64,000 bases of DNA from Bacteroidales bacterium (GTDB taxonomy: Bacteria; Bacteroidota; Bacteroidia; Bacteroidales; UBA932). Below, piece after piece: positions 8,503-17,740 of the stretch. Made by a program: the position numbers and the translations under genes. Each line of letters begins with the position of its first letter. The first letter of the stretch is position 1. The notes under the pieces were generated by a model, which saw nothing but the letters and a program-made list of their open reading frames with translations, was not told the origin of the DNA and did not search any database. Location: the NCBI GenBank assembly GCA_017437755.1, contig JAFRXI010000019.1, positions 1-64,000 of the forward strand, read 5' to 3'.

Positions 8503-9489
8503 ATGGATACCCATTTGGCAAGGGAAGACGCCGCCGGAGCGCTGATCGTGGAGAAGCTGACCGGCACAATAACGCCGGAAGACAATGCAGTCCTCCGGTC
8601 CTGGCTCGACGAATCCCCTTCAAACAGAAAGACATATGCGGAGTATGCGGCCATTTTCCAAAGGCTGCAGGCACCATCGGAGATGTCCTCCGCTGAAACC
8701 GAGGAAACCCTTGAAAGCATTTATCAGAAGGCCGGAAAACCGCGCCGGAAGTCTCATTGGGGCGCCTTCCTGAAGATTGCAGCGGCTGCCGCGGCAGTGG
8801 CCGCCATTGTAGCCCTTCCGTTTTTGCTGCCCCGCAAGGAGAGCCTCCCGGCCGTGCACACCATCGCAAACCTGGACAACCCCACGATGCATGCAACCCT
8901 TCCGGACGGCACCGACATCTGGCTCCGCCCGGGTTCCACCCTTGAATACGACAACCTCTTCGGGACCACCGACAGGAGCGTCCGCCTCACGGGAGAAGCC
9001 TATTTCGACGTCAGCCACAATCCCGACCTGCCGTTCTACGTAACCACCGGCTCCATGCGGCTGAAGGTCCTCGGCACCATGTTCAACGTCAAGGATTCGG
9101 ATTCAGGCGAGGCCGAGGTGGTCCTCGCCAAGGGCTCCGTGGCGATGCAGGACAGCTTTGGCAACAACATGCTCCGCCTCCGCCCCGGCCAGAAGGCCTC
9201 CTGGGACTCATCCGACAAGGCTTTTGACGTATCGGAAGTGCCTGTGGGCGACATCCTGCTCATCAAATACGGAGTGGTATCCATCGTGGACGCCACAATC
9301 GAGGAAATAGTCTCGGAAATCGAGTCCCAGCTGGGCATCAGGATAATCATGGGAGAGAGCGACGGCACCGGTTCCGACAAACTCTACAACTTCAACTTCC
9401 TGAAGGATGCGACTCCGCAAAGCGTTGTGGAACTGCTGGGCTTCCTTTGCAAGGACAGGACATTCTCAATAGAGGAAAATATCATTTAA
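8503..9489 (+). CDS. FecR-family anti-sigma factor
   Basis: The 328-residue inner-membrane protein has a cytoplasmic N-terminus of about 85 residues that should bind the sigma factor, one membrane helix at about 87-110 (an alanine-rich run ending in ALPFLLP), a periplasmic FecR domain near 115-210 (ATLPDGTDIWLRPGSTLEY, GEAYFDVSHN) and a C-terminal DUF4974-like segment after about 255. It would receive the signal from the STN domain of the SusC encoded nine bases downstream. The gene begins after its own leader, separated from its sigma factor by the GH31 gene. Confidence 0.93.
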   Translation: MDTHLAREDAAGALIVEKLTGTITPEDNAVLRSWLDESPSNRKTYAEYAAIFQRLQAPSEMSSAETEETLESIYQKAGKPRRKSHWGAFLKIAAAAAAVAAIVALPFLLPRKESLPAVHTIANLDNPTMHATLPDGTDIWLRPGSTLEYDNLFGTTDRSVRLTGEAYFDVSHNPDLPFYVTTGSMRLKVLGTMFNVKDSDSGEAEVVLAKGSVAMQDSFGNNMLRLRPGQKASWDSSDKAFDVSEVPVGDILLIKYGVVSIVDATIEEIVSEIESQLGIRIIMGESDGTGSDKLYNFNFLKDATPQSVVELLGFLCKDRTFSIEENII

Positions 9490-9497
9490 CACACGAT

Positions 9498-12400
9498 ATG
9501 AAACGATTAACTAAACTGATTCCAATCATCGTCGTCCTTCTCCTGGGTAGCGGCGGAGTCCTTATGGCGCAGGACAGTTACAACCTGAACCTGAACCTCA
9601 AGGACGCCACCATCAAGGAGATAATTGACTCGTTCAAGCAGCAGACCGGCGTGGTTTTCTCGTCGGAAGCCTCCCTGCTTGACAAGAAAATCCCTGCGGT
9701 AAAGGTAGCCCTTTCCGGAGCCTCCCTCGACAAATGCGTCGAGGCCGTGTTTGCCGGCACCGGCGTCACCTACCGCGTCTCTGACAAGATGGTAGCCCTT
9801 TCGGGAAGCCCCAAGGCCCCCCAGGCTGCCCAGCAGGCATCCACCGGCAAAGGTCCCAGGGCCCGTACCGGCGTAGTGGTCGATTACAACGGTGATCCCA
9901 TCCCGGGCGCCGCGGTAATGATTTCCGGAAAGACCACCGGCGCCGGCCTGACCGACGAAAAAGGCCAGTTCTCGATCATGGCGGCCGACAACGAGGAACT
10001 CTCGTTCATGTGCCTTGGCTATGAAACCAGGAACATCCAGGCCAATTCCTCCGAGGTCAAGAGGGTCGTCCTCCGCGAGGACGCCGTGCTGCTGGAGGGA
10101 ACTGTGGTCACAGCCCTCGGTATCAAGAGGGACGAGAAGGCCATCGGCTACTCGGTTACCAAGGTCGAGAGCGAGAAATTCGCCAACGCGGGAACCACCG
10201 GAAACTGGCTCAACGGTATGACCGGACAGGTTGCCGGTCTTAACATCGACCGTACCAACAGCGGTCCCAACGGCTCCATGAGGGTCACGGTCCGAGGCGA
10301 GTCCACCGCCGACCTTGAGAACAACACCGCCCTGTTCGTCATCGACGGCGTGCCCATGTACAACACTGCCACCATGTCCGATGCGGGCGGCGACGGTTCT
10401 TCCTATGCAATCGACTACGGTAACGGTACCGCCGACGTGGACCCTGACAACATCGAGAGCGTAACCGTCCTCAAGGGTGCAGCGGCAACCGCGCTTTACG
10501 GCTCCCAGGCCGCCAACGGCGCCATTATCATCACCACCAAGGATGCCAGCAGCCAGGAATCCAACTTCCAGGTGTCCTTCAAGTCCAGCTGGGCCATGGA
10601 CAAGGTCCTCTCATCGCCGGACCTCCAGTACGTCTACGGCCAGGGCAGCGACGCATATCCATATTACTATTACCTTCCTTCATCAGCCGACGAGGATGTG
10701 TCCGGTATCAACCCCAGGGCCGACTATTCCTCAACCTCCTCTCTCGAGCAGTGGGGACCCAAGATGGATGGAACTCCTTATTATCAATATTATAACATTG
10801 AAAAGGGAATCGGCGGCCACGTGGACGACATGGGCAATTTCGTCCGTGACGAGACTCCGTTCATCAGCCGCGGCGACTGGTTCAAGAGGTATTTCGAGAC
10901 CGGGCTCACCGCCCAGAACTCCCTTACCCTCTCCGGAAAGATCAACAAGGACAACAACGTAAGGCTTTCCGTTTCCGACTCCAGGATCAAGGGAATAGTC
11001 CCTAATTCGCCTTCAAGGACCAACTACCTGTCCCTGAGGACAAAGAGCAACCTCACCAAGTGGATGACCGTGGAAAGCGCCGTCAATTACAAGAGGACGG
11101 TCAACGGCAACATCCCCACATCGTCGGGATACGGCTCCACGGCCATAATGTACGGCCTGTGGTGCTACGCTCCCAACCTTGACATGGAATGGGCCAAGGA
11201 TTACTGGAGGGACGAGGCCGCAGTCAAGCAGGACGCCTCCCTCTCCGGCGGCAAGAACAACCCCTACTTCCTTGCATACCAGTGTATCAACGACCAGAAG
11301 AGGGACCGTATCTACGGCAACGTAAAGATGGACGCCACCATCACCAAGGGGCTCACGCTCACGGTCCGCGGCGGTCTTGACATGACGCACGACTTCCGTA
11401 CCCAGAGGCAGGCCACCTCAACCCAAGCCAAGCCCGACGGCTTCTACCGCGAGCAGGTGGTGACTTCCAAGCAGTACAGCGCGGACTTCCTGCTGAGGTA
11501 CAACAAGCATTTCGGCGAGTTCGAGTTCACCGGCAACATCGGCGGCAGCATAATCAACCGCTCCTACGACCGCCACGACCAGTACGCCTCCACCCTGAAG
11601 ATCCCCGGAGTCTACACCCTTGCAAACTCCACCACCGACCTCAAGACCTTCAACTCGGCAAACACCCGCCAGACCAACTCCCTGTACGGGCTGTTCTCGC
11701 TGTCCTGGAAGAACGCCATCTTCCTCGACATCACCGGCCGAAACGACTGGTCCTCAACCCTCAAGAAGGGCAACCGCTCCTATTTCTACCCTTCCGTATC
11801 GGGAAGTGTGGCCCTCAACGACCTCTTTGACTTCGGTCGTACGAACGGCCTCATCAACCTAATGAAGATCAGGGCCTCCTGGGCCCAGGTGGGCCACGAC
11901 ACGGCACCTTACCGCATTGTGGACTACCTCCAGACCACCGGCTTCCCCGGAACCATCGCCATCCAGACCACCAAGTCAAACACCGACCTCCGTCCGGAGA
12001 TCGTGACTTCCTGGGAGGTGGGCCTTGAACTCAAGATGTTCAAGAACCGCTTCTCGCTGGATGCCGCCTACTACGACCAGGTCACCAAGGACCTCATCTC
12101 CCAGATGCCTATCTCCTACGCCAACGGCGTGAGCGGCATATACATCAATGCCGGTTCCATCCGCAACAGGGGTGTCGAGATCACCGCCAACGGTTCCATC
12201 ATAAAGACCAGGAACATCCTCTGGAAGGTGGGCGTCAACTGGACCAAGAACGTCAACAGCGTCATCTCGCTGGGCGATGGCATCGACTCATGGATCGTGG
12301 CGAGCTATTCGACGCATGCCTACATGACCGCCTACGAGGGCGGGAGCCTTACCTGCATGTACGGCAAGGGCTACAAGAGGGCGCCGCAGGGCTCCACGGC

Positions 12401-13052
12401 AATCGACGCTGAAGGAAACATGGTGGACGTCTCCGGCATGATGCTCCTTGACAGCCAGAACCTCCCGCAGACTGACACCGAGCTCAAGTTCATGGGCGAC
12501 TGCGCCCCCAAGTGGAAGGGCGGTTTCAACACCAGCTTCAAGTGGAAGGGCCTCACCCTCTCGGTGGCCTTCGACGGCCAGCTGGGCGGCCACGTCTTCT
12601 CCTACACCAACTGGGTCCTCAACTACCGCGGCAAAGGAATCAAGACCGTGGAAGGACGTGAGGGCGGAATGGTTCCGGTTGGCGTTCGGGAAACTCCTGA
12701 CGGCAACTTCATCATCAACACCGACGCCATTCCCAAGGAGAACATCGGAACCTATTACCACTGCCTCTACGAGCAGACCAATTGCGAGGCCAATTTCGTG
12801 AGCACCCAGTTCCTGAAGCTCCGCAACGTGAGCCTCGAGTACAAGTTCCCCAAGAAACTCCTGGCCAAGACCAAGGTCATTTCCGACTGCTCGCTGACCC
12901 TTTACGGCTCCAATATCTGGTGCTGGACCGAGTTCCCGGGCTTCGATCCCGAGGGCGTCACCATGAGGGGCGCCGCCGTTATCCCGGGCTTCGACATCCT
13001 CCAGATGCCTTCTTCGGCACAGTTCGGAGCTACTCTCAATATAGTATTCTAA
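9498..13052 (+). CDS. SusC/RagA TonB-dependent transporter with STN domain
   Basis: The 1184-residue outer-membrane transporter has a signal peptide ending near LMAQD, an STN signalling domain at about residues 25-105, a carboxypeptidase-regulatory-like domain near 125-200 (VVVDYNGDPIPGAAVMISGK), a plug starting around 215 and a long beta-barrel ending in a hydrophobic NIVF. The STN domain makes it a transducer that can contact FecR. I use ATG 9498; the frame opens earlier inside fecR but without a signal peptide. It pairs with the SusD-like lipoprotein 12 bases downstream to import glycan fragments using TonB energy. Confidence 0.95.
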   Translation: MKRLTKLIPIIVVLLLGSGGVLMAQDSYNLNLNLKDATIKEIIDSFKQQTGVVFSSEASLLDKKIPAVKVALSGASLDKCVEAVFAGTGVTYRVSDKMVALSGSPKAPQAAQQASTGKGPRARTGVVVDYNGDPIPGAAVMISGKTTGAGLTDEKGQFSIMAADNEELSFMCLGYETRNIQANSSEVKRVVLREDAVLLEGTVVTALGIKRDEKAIGYSVTKVESEKFANAGTTGNWLNGMTGQVAGLNIDRTNSGPNGSMRVTVRGESTADLENNTALFVIDGVPMYNTATMSDAGGDGSSYAIDYGNGTADVDPDNIESVTVLKGAAATALYGSQAANGAIIITTKDASSQESNFQVSFKSSWAMDKVLSSPDLQYVYGQGSDAYPYYYYLPSSADEDVSGINPRADYSSTSSLEQWGPKMDGTPYYQYYNIEKGIGGHVDDMGNFVRDETPFISRGDWFKRYFETGLTAQNSLTLSGKINKDNNVRLSVSDSRIKGIVPNSPSRTNYLSLRTKSNLTKWMTVESAVNYKRTVNGNIPTSSGYGSTAIMYGLWCYAPNLDMEWAKDYWRDEAAVKQDASLSGGKNNPYFLAYQCINDQKRDRIYGNVKMDATITKGLTLTVRGGLDMTHDFRTQRQATSTQAKPDGFYREQVVTSKQYSADFLLRYNKHFGEFEFTGNIGGSIINRSYDRHDQYASTLKIPGVYTLANSTTDLKTFNSANTRQTNSLYGLFSLSWKNAIFLDITGRNDWSSTLKKGNRSYFYPSVSGSVALNDLFDFGRTNGLINLMKIRASWAQVGHDTAPYRIVDYLQTTGFPGTIAIQTTKSNTDLRPEIVTSWEVGLELKMFKNRFSLDAAYYDQVTKDLISQMPISYANGVSGIYINAGSIRNRGVEITANGSIIKTRNILWKVGVNWTKNVNSVISLGDGIDSWIVASYSTHAYMTAYEGGSLTCMYGKGYKRAPQGSTAIDAEGNMVDVSGMMLLDSQNLPQTDTELKFMGDCAPKWKGGFNTSFKWKGLTLSVAFDGQLGGHVFSYTNWVLNYRGKGIKTVEGREGGMVPVGVRETPDGNFIINTDAIPKENIGTYYHCLYEQTNCEANFVSTQFLKLRNVSLEYKFPKKLLAKTKVISDCSLTLYGSNIWCWTEFPGFDPEGVTMRGAAVIPGFDILQMPSSAQFGATLNIVF

Positions 13053-13064
13053 AGGAAGGAGGAC

Positions 13065-14807
13065 ATGAAAATGAAAAAGCATATAATTGTTCCGGCAGCG
13101 CTGATCTGCGCCATCCTTTTCCCCGGTTGCAGCAAGTTTGACGAGATGAGCAAGAACCCGTACGCCCTGTACGACGCTCCGGCAGAGTCATTCGTCCAGC
13201 CCATACTGTTCAAGACCGAGTCCAACCTCATCAGCGTATTCCGTTCCACCACGGCGCACCTCATGCAGTATGCGGTGAGCACCTCGTCGGAAGTCACCTC
13301 GAGGATCGTGGCCAACTACAACATTCCTGAAGGTACCTCGGATGATATTTGGACCGGCCTCTACCTCCAGTACGGAAACGCCATGAAGATGTACGAGGTG
13401 GCCGTCAAGGAGGACAGCAAGCCCATGCAGGCCGTGGCCCTGATACTCCGCAACATGATTGCCATGAACATCACCGACACCTACGGCAACGTCCCTTATT
13501 TCGAGGCGGGACTCCTCTCGCTTGACAACGCCGAGGACAGGTATGTCACCAGGTATGATAACCAGAAGGACATTTACAGCAACATAATCTGCAATTTCGA
13601 AGAAGCCAACGAACTGCTGGCGTCTTCGGAAGAAACCTCCTTCTCCGAGCTCTGCGACAAGACCTACAAGGGCGACCTCGACAAGTGGCGCCGCTTTGGA
13701 AACGCCCTCTATGCCAGGGCCCTCCTCCGCATAGCCAACAAGGTCATCGAGGAGGACGGCGGAGTGCTTTCGCTAGGTGATGAAAAATGGGAGACGGTTG
13801 ACGTCAAGACCAAGCTTGCCGAGCTTTTCAACTGTTTCCAGACAGGAAGCGGCGACTATCCCGTCATGCGTGACCTGGACGACCGCGCCGTGGTTCCTTT
13901 TGACAAGGACAACGAGACCGCCCAGACCCCGTTCTACTCCATCACCAGCGGCAACTGGAACAACTGCGCCGCATGCGACGTCCTCGTCCGCAGGATGCTT
14001 GACACCTCGGAGCATGTGGATTCCGACGGACAGGTCTACTACTCGTACCTCACGTCTGCGAGCGGCGGCCATCCCGAGGATCCCCGTTACGACGCCTACT
14101 GGCGCAAGGCAAACGGAGCGCCCACACAGATGCTCAGCACTGCGTCGGCCCGCTTCTTTGCCAGCACGGACCACCGCTCAAATGCCGGTAACTCCCTCAT
14201 AGGCAGGATGCCTGAAGGATCGACGGCGTCGGCCATCACGGGCAAGATTTACGACGTGAAGAACGCTCCGTACTATCCTCTGATGAACTTCTCGGAGCTC
14301 TGCTTCATCTTTGCTGAAGCCGGTGCAAGGGGATGGATCCCCGCAGCCGCGGGCCTTGGGTCCTACATAGGCCTCTTCAAGCAGGGCATAACCGCCAGCA
14401 TCCTCGAGTGGAACCCTTACGTCAACGAGGAATCTCCCGAGGTGGTTGACTTTGTGAATTACATCGTCAACGGCGAGCAGTTCAGCGGCCAGACCTTCAA
14501 CTCCGACAATGCGGTTGAGGCCATCGTGACGCAGAAATGGGTCTCGCTTTACTTCTCCGGAATCCAGTCCTGGGCCGATTACCGCCGTACCGGATATCCT
14601 CTTCTCAAGACCAACGGCCCCGCCGCCCAGAACAAGGGGATCCTTCCCACAAGGCTCCGCTATCCCTCGGACGAGGCTTATCGTAACGTTGAATACTATC
14701 AGGAGGCCCTTGACTCCTGGCTCGGCGGCACCAACAACATCCAGACCGACGTCTGGTGGGCCGATACCAAACAGAGCAAGGCCATAAGGCTTCTTGGAAG
14801 ACAATAA
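13065..14807 (+). CDS. SusD/RagB-family glycan-binding lipoprotein
   Basis: The product of about 580 residues has a lipoprotein signal (LFPGCSK) and the helical fold signatures of the SusD-like_2 branch: NPYALYDAP near the N-terminus, YGNVPYFEAGL around residue 140, ISGIQSWADYRRTGYP-like text near 500 and TRLRYPSDEAYRN near the end. An AAGGAAGGAGG ribosome site at 13052-13062 fits the second ATG at 13071 better than the first at 13065. The protein is the lid of the SusC transporter. Two bases separate its stop from the next lipoprotein gene if that begins at 14809. Confidence 0.93.
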   Translation: MKMKKHIIVPAALICAILFPGCSKFDEMSKNPYALYDAPAESFVQPILFKTESNLISVFRSTTAHLMQYAVSTSSEVTSRIVANYNIPEGTSDDIWTGLYLQYGNAMKMYEVAVKEDSKPMQAVALILRNMIAMNITDTYGNVPYFEAGLLSLDNAEDRYVTRYDNQKDIYSNIICNFEEANELLASSEETSFSELCDKTYKGDLDKWRRFGNALYARALLRIANKVIEEDGGVLSLGDEKWETVDVKTKLAELFNCFQTGSGDYPVMRDLDDRAVVPFDKDNETAQTPFYSITSGNWNNCAACDVLVRRMLDTSEHVDSDGQVYYSYLTSASGGHPEDPRYDAYWRKANGAPTQMLSTASARFFASTDHRSNAGNSLIGRMPEGSTASAITGKIYDVKNAPYYPLMNFSELCFIFAEAGARGWIPAAAGLGSYIGLFKQGITASILEWNPYVNEESPEVVDFVNYIVNGEQFSGQTFNSDNAVEAIVTQKWVSLYFSGIQSWADYRRTGYPLLKTNGPAAQNKGILPTRLRYPSDEAYRNVEYYQEALDSWLGGTNNIQTDVWWADTKQSKAIRLLGRQ

Positions 14808-14808
14808 A

Positions 14809-17724
14809 ATGAATTGGCTTATGAAACGCTACAGTATATTCATTCTTCTCGCTGCGGCCGTTGCCATGGCTGCATGCCAGGAAAAGGAACTTTCAGACAA
14901 GGAAAAGCTCGACAGCCTTCCCAGGGTTCCCGTCGAAGTCAGCTATTCGGTTGACGGGCAGGATATTACGTCGCTTTCCTGGACGTCGTCTCCGATGATT
15001 CAGGAGATTGACGTGAACGTCAACGACGAGAACCTCCGCTGGAACCTGGAGTCCAACCGCGAGTGGTGCAAGGTACGCCAGGAGTCCCACAGGGGCCCCG
15101 GCAAGGTCATCCTCGAGGTGCTTTCCAACGAGGATTTCGAACCTCGTCAGGAGGCTACGCTCACCTTCGTGGCGGGCGACTACCGCGGCTTCCGCATCAA
15201 GGCCAACCAGAATGCGGCCGCTTTCATCGTGGGCCAGCCCTACTTCGTGTTGGGCAAGGAAGAAGGCTTCTTCTCGGTGAATGTAACCACCAGGGAGGGC
15301 GCTGACTGGACTATCAGTCCGGACAGCTGGCTCGCGGCAACCAAGGGGGCTTCCTCCACGGTGGGCGGTTTTACCACCACGGAGGTAACCTGCACCACCT
15401 CGGTTAACAATTCGGCCACCCGCTTCGGGTCGGTCACCCTCAAGTCCGGAGCTGAAACGGGCCACATCTACGTTTCCCAGTTCGGAACCGACCTTCAGTA
15501 CGACGAGGATGGCAATATCTTCTTCGCCAAGGGCAAGCCGGCCGTGCTGCAGTTCGATGCCCCGAGGTATACCATCAGTTCCTTCGATGTCCCGTCCTTC
15601 GCAACCGCGGAGGTCGATGAAAGCGGGAACGGAGAAACAGTTAAGGTAACGATAACCCTCGAAGACAACTACAGCGACTGCGGCGAACTCCGTGAGGCCA
15701 ATGTCTCCATGACACTCACCAACCTCTCCGCCTCCACCGTTGCCCTGCCCAAGATCCAGCAGGATTATACGGCGGCAAACGGTCTCATGACCGGACTCGG
15801 CTTCCAGAGGTTCGCCCAGGCAGTCAACTCCGGCGAGAGCACAGCCGACTGGGAGAAGAACGGGAAGGTGGTCATGCTCAAGGATATAGACATGTCCGAA
15901 ATCGAGGGCTGGGAAGGCATCGGCACCGCCGAGCATCCTTTCTCAGGCACCTTCGACGGCAACGGTTATGCCATTGTCAACATGAAGAAGGCCCTCTCCG
16001 GTATTTTCAACGTTGTCAAGGATGCCTCCATCAGCAACGTTTCCTTCGGCAAGGGCTGCAGCATCTACAACGGTGCTACATTCTCCGGCGACGCCAGGAT
16101 AGGCGGAGTCGCCAACCAGGCAACCGGTTCAACCTTCACCTCCTGCACGGCCGTGGGAACCGTTGAGTTCGCCGGCAAGTCCGAGGACGAAGGCACCCTC
16201 TGCGTTGGCGGAATCGTGGGCTGGTGCGATCCTTCCAGCAAGGTCACCACCTCCAAGACCACCGGAAACGTCATATTCTCCAGCACCGGCACCGGCGACA
16301 GCAGGGCATGCGTTGGCGGAATAGTGGGTTATACCAAGGGAGAAGTCTCCAACTGCGAGTTCTCCGGCACCCTGAAGAATTCTTCGGGCGCCACGATGGT
16401 TTCCGTGGGCGGTATACTCTCCGATGTCACTGCAGACACCAAGGTGAGTGGAAACGCCTTCCTCGGGACAATTATCCTTGCCGGAGCTGCCGCCAAGGTA
16501 GATATCGGAGGCCTCTACGGAGTGGTTTCTTCCGGAACCAGGACCTTTGACAACGCCTCTGACAAGTCCCTGGCAATGGGCTCAATAGAGATTGAATCCT
16601 ACCTGTCGGACAGGACCGAAACCTTCATCCTTGCCGGAGGCATGGTGGGAAGGGCAGGGACGGGAGTGACCCTTGGAATAAAGGGCTACGAGGTCCAGAC
16701 CAACTTCACCATGAAGGAGACTTCCGCCATCTACTCGGCCCTGTTCGCAACCGGCGGAGCTCTCGGTGGCTGCCGCCTTGACGATGAAAAGGCTGCCTCC
16801 ATTACCATCGACGATGTCAAGAACTCCGGTGTCACCACCATCAACTATCCTTCCGGCATCAAGACGCAGCACCTCCTGGGATTCAATGGCGGAGTTGCGG
16901 GCTTCATCAACGGCCCTGCCGTAATAAAGGACTGCACCAATGAAGGCGGAATAGGAAAGACAGGGTCCAACGGAGCTTCGTCCAACGACCTCCTCAAGAT
17001 GATAGGCGGAATCGTTGGCGGTGCCGAGGGCGGCGACATGAACATTTCGGGCTGCGTCAACAAGGGCACCCTCTACTGCGGCCAGTACTGCAACCGTCTT
17101 CCCAAGGTGACCTACCAGGGAAGGTATTGCACTGCCGGAGCCGCCGGAATAATCGGTGTGTTCGAGTACACTCCCACCCCTTCCGGAAGCAAGATCACCA
17201 TAGACAAGTGTTCCAGCCTCAATGCCCTGGGTGCATACCGCGGATACACCGCAGGCATGGTGTGCTACGCCAATAACGCCACCATAACCAATTGTGTGTC
17301 AAGAGGTGACATGCTCGGTACCAACTCCTCCCACAAGGGCGGAATCGCCGGGGCCCTCACCGGTACCTGCGTGGTGAGCGACTGCGAGGTCAAGTGCAGC
17401 ATGCATTCGGCATCGCAGGGAGGCGCCACCGGTTCGCCGGGCGGAATAGTCTCCATAGACCTCAACGGCGACGTGAGCGGAAACAATGCCACCTCCGGAA
17501 GCGTCACTATCCAGAACTGCTCCTACTTTGGTTCCATCGACGGCGCCGGCACCCCTACCAACGCGGGAATCATAGGCATAGCCTCCGACGTTACGGTGGT
17601 CAAGGACTGCAAGTACGGCGGCAAGCAGCAGGGTGTGGACGTGTCAGAGAACAACGTGGCATCGTTCATAACCGGAAACGGCAAGGGAACCGTCTCGGGC
17701 GTAACGTATTGGAACGGTGGTTAG
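14809..17724 (+). CDS. BACON/GLUG-repeat surface lipoprotein
   Basis: The 971-residue protein has a lipoprotein signal (AMAACQ). Two BACON-like domains occur around residues 45-130 and 145-225 (for example GADWTISPDSWLAATKG). From about 350 to the end it is built of glycine-rich GLUG-type repeats of the form GGIVGxxxxxxxxxC, predicted to form a long beta-helix. It sits directly after SusD, the usual place of a surface glycan-binding protein. A second start at 14821 gives a shorter signal peptide and is equally good. No catalytic motif is visible. The repeats share a Cys position with four other proteins in the window. Confidence 0.82.
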   Translation: MNWLMKRYSIFILLAAAVAMAACQEKELSDKEKLDSLPRVPVEVSYSVDGQDITSLSWTSSPMIQEIDVNVNDENLRWNLESNREWCKVRQESHRGPGKVILEVLSNEDFEPRQEATLTFVAGDYRGFRIKANQNAAAFIVGQPYFVLGKEEGFFSVNVTTREGADWTISPDSWLAATKGASSTVGGFTTTEVTCTTSVNNSATRFGSVTLKSGAETGHIYVSQFGTDLQYDEDGNIFFAKGKPAVLQFDAPRYTISSFDVPSFATAEVDESGNGETVKVTITLEDNYSDCGELREANVSMTLTNLSASTVALPKIQQDYTAANGLMTGLGFQRFAQAVNSGESTADWEKNGKVVMLKDIDMSEIEGWEGIGTAEHPFSGTFDGNGYAIVNMKKALSGIFNVVKDASISNVSFGKGCSIYNGATFSGDARIGGVANQATGSTFTSCTAVGTVEFAGKSEDEGTLCVGGIVGWCDPSSKVTTSKTTGNVIFSSTGTGDSRACVGGIVGYTKGEVSNCEFSGTLKNSSGATMVSVGGILSDVTADTKVSGNAFLGTIILAGAAAKVDIGGLYGVVSSGTRTFDNASDKSLAMGSIEIESYLSDRTETFILAGGMVGRAGTGVTLGIKGYEVQTNFTMKETSAIYSALFATGGALGGCRLDDEKAASITIDDVKNSGVTTINYPSGIKTQHLLGFNGGVAGFINGPAVIKDCTNEGGIGKTGSNGASSNDLLKMIGGIVGGAEGGDMNISGCVNKGTLYCGQYCNRLPKVTYQGRYCTAGAAGIIGVFEYTPTPSGSKITIDKCSSLNALGAYRGYTAGMVCYANNATITNCVSRGDMLGTNSSHKGGIAGALTGTCVVSDCEVKCSMHSASQGGATGSPGGIVSIDLNGDVSGNNATSGSVTIQNCSYFGSIDGAGTPTNAGIIGIASDVTVVKDCKYGGKQQGVDVSENNVASFITGNGKGTVSGVTYWNGG

Positions 17725-17740
17725 AAGGAAATCGTCAATA

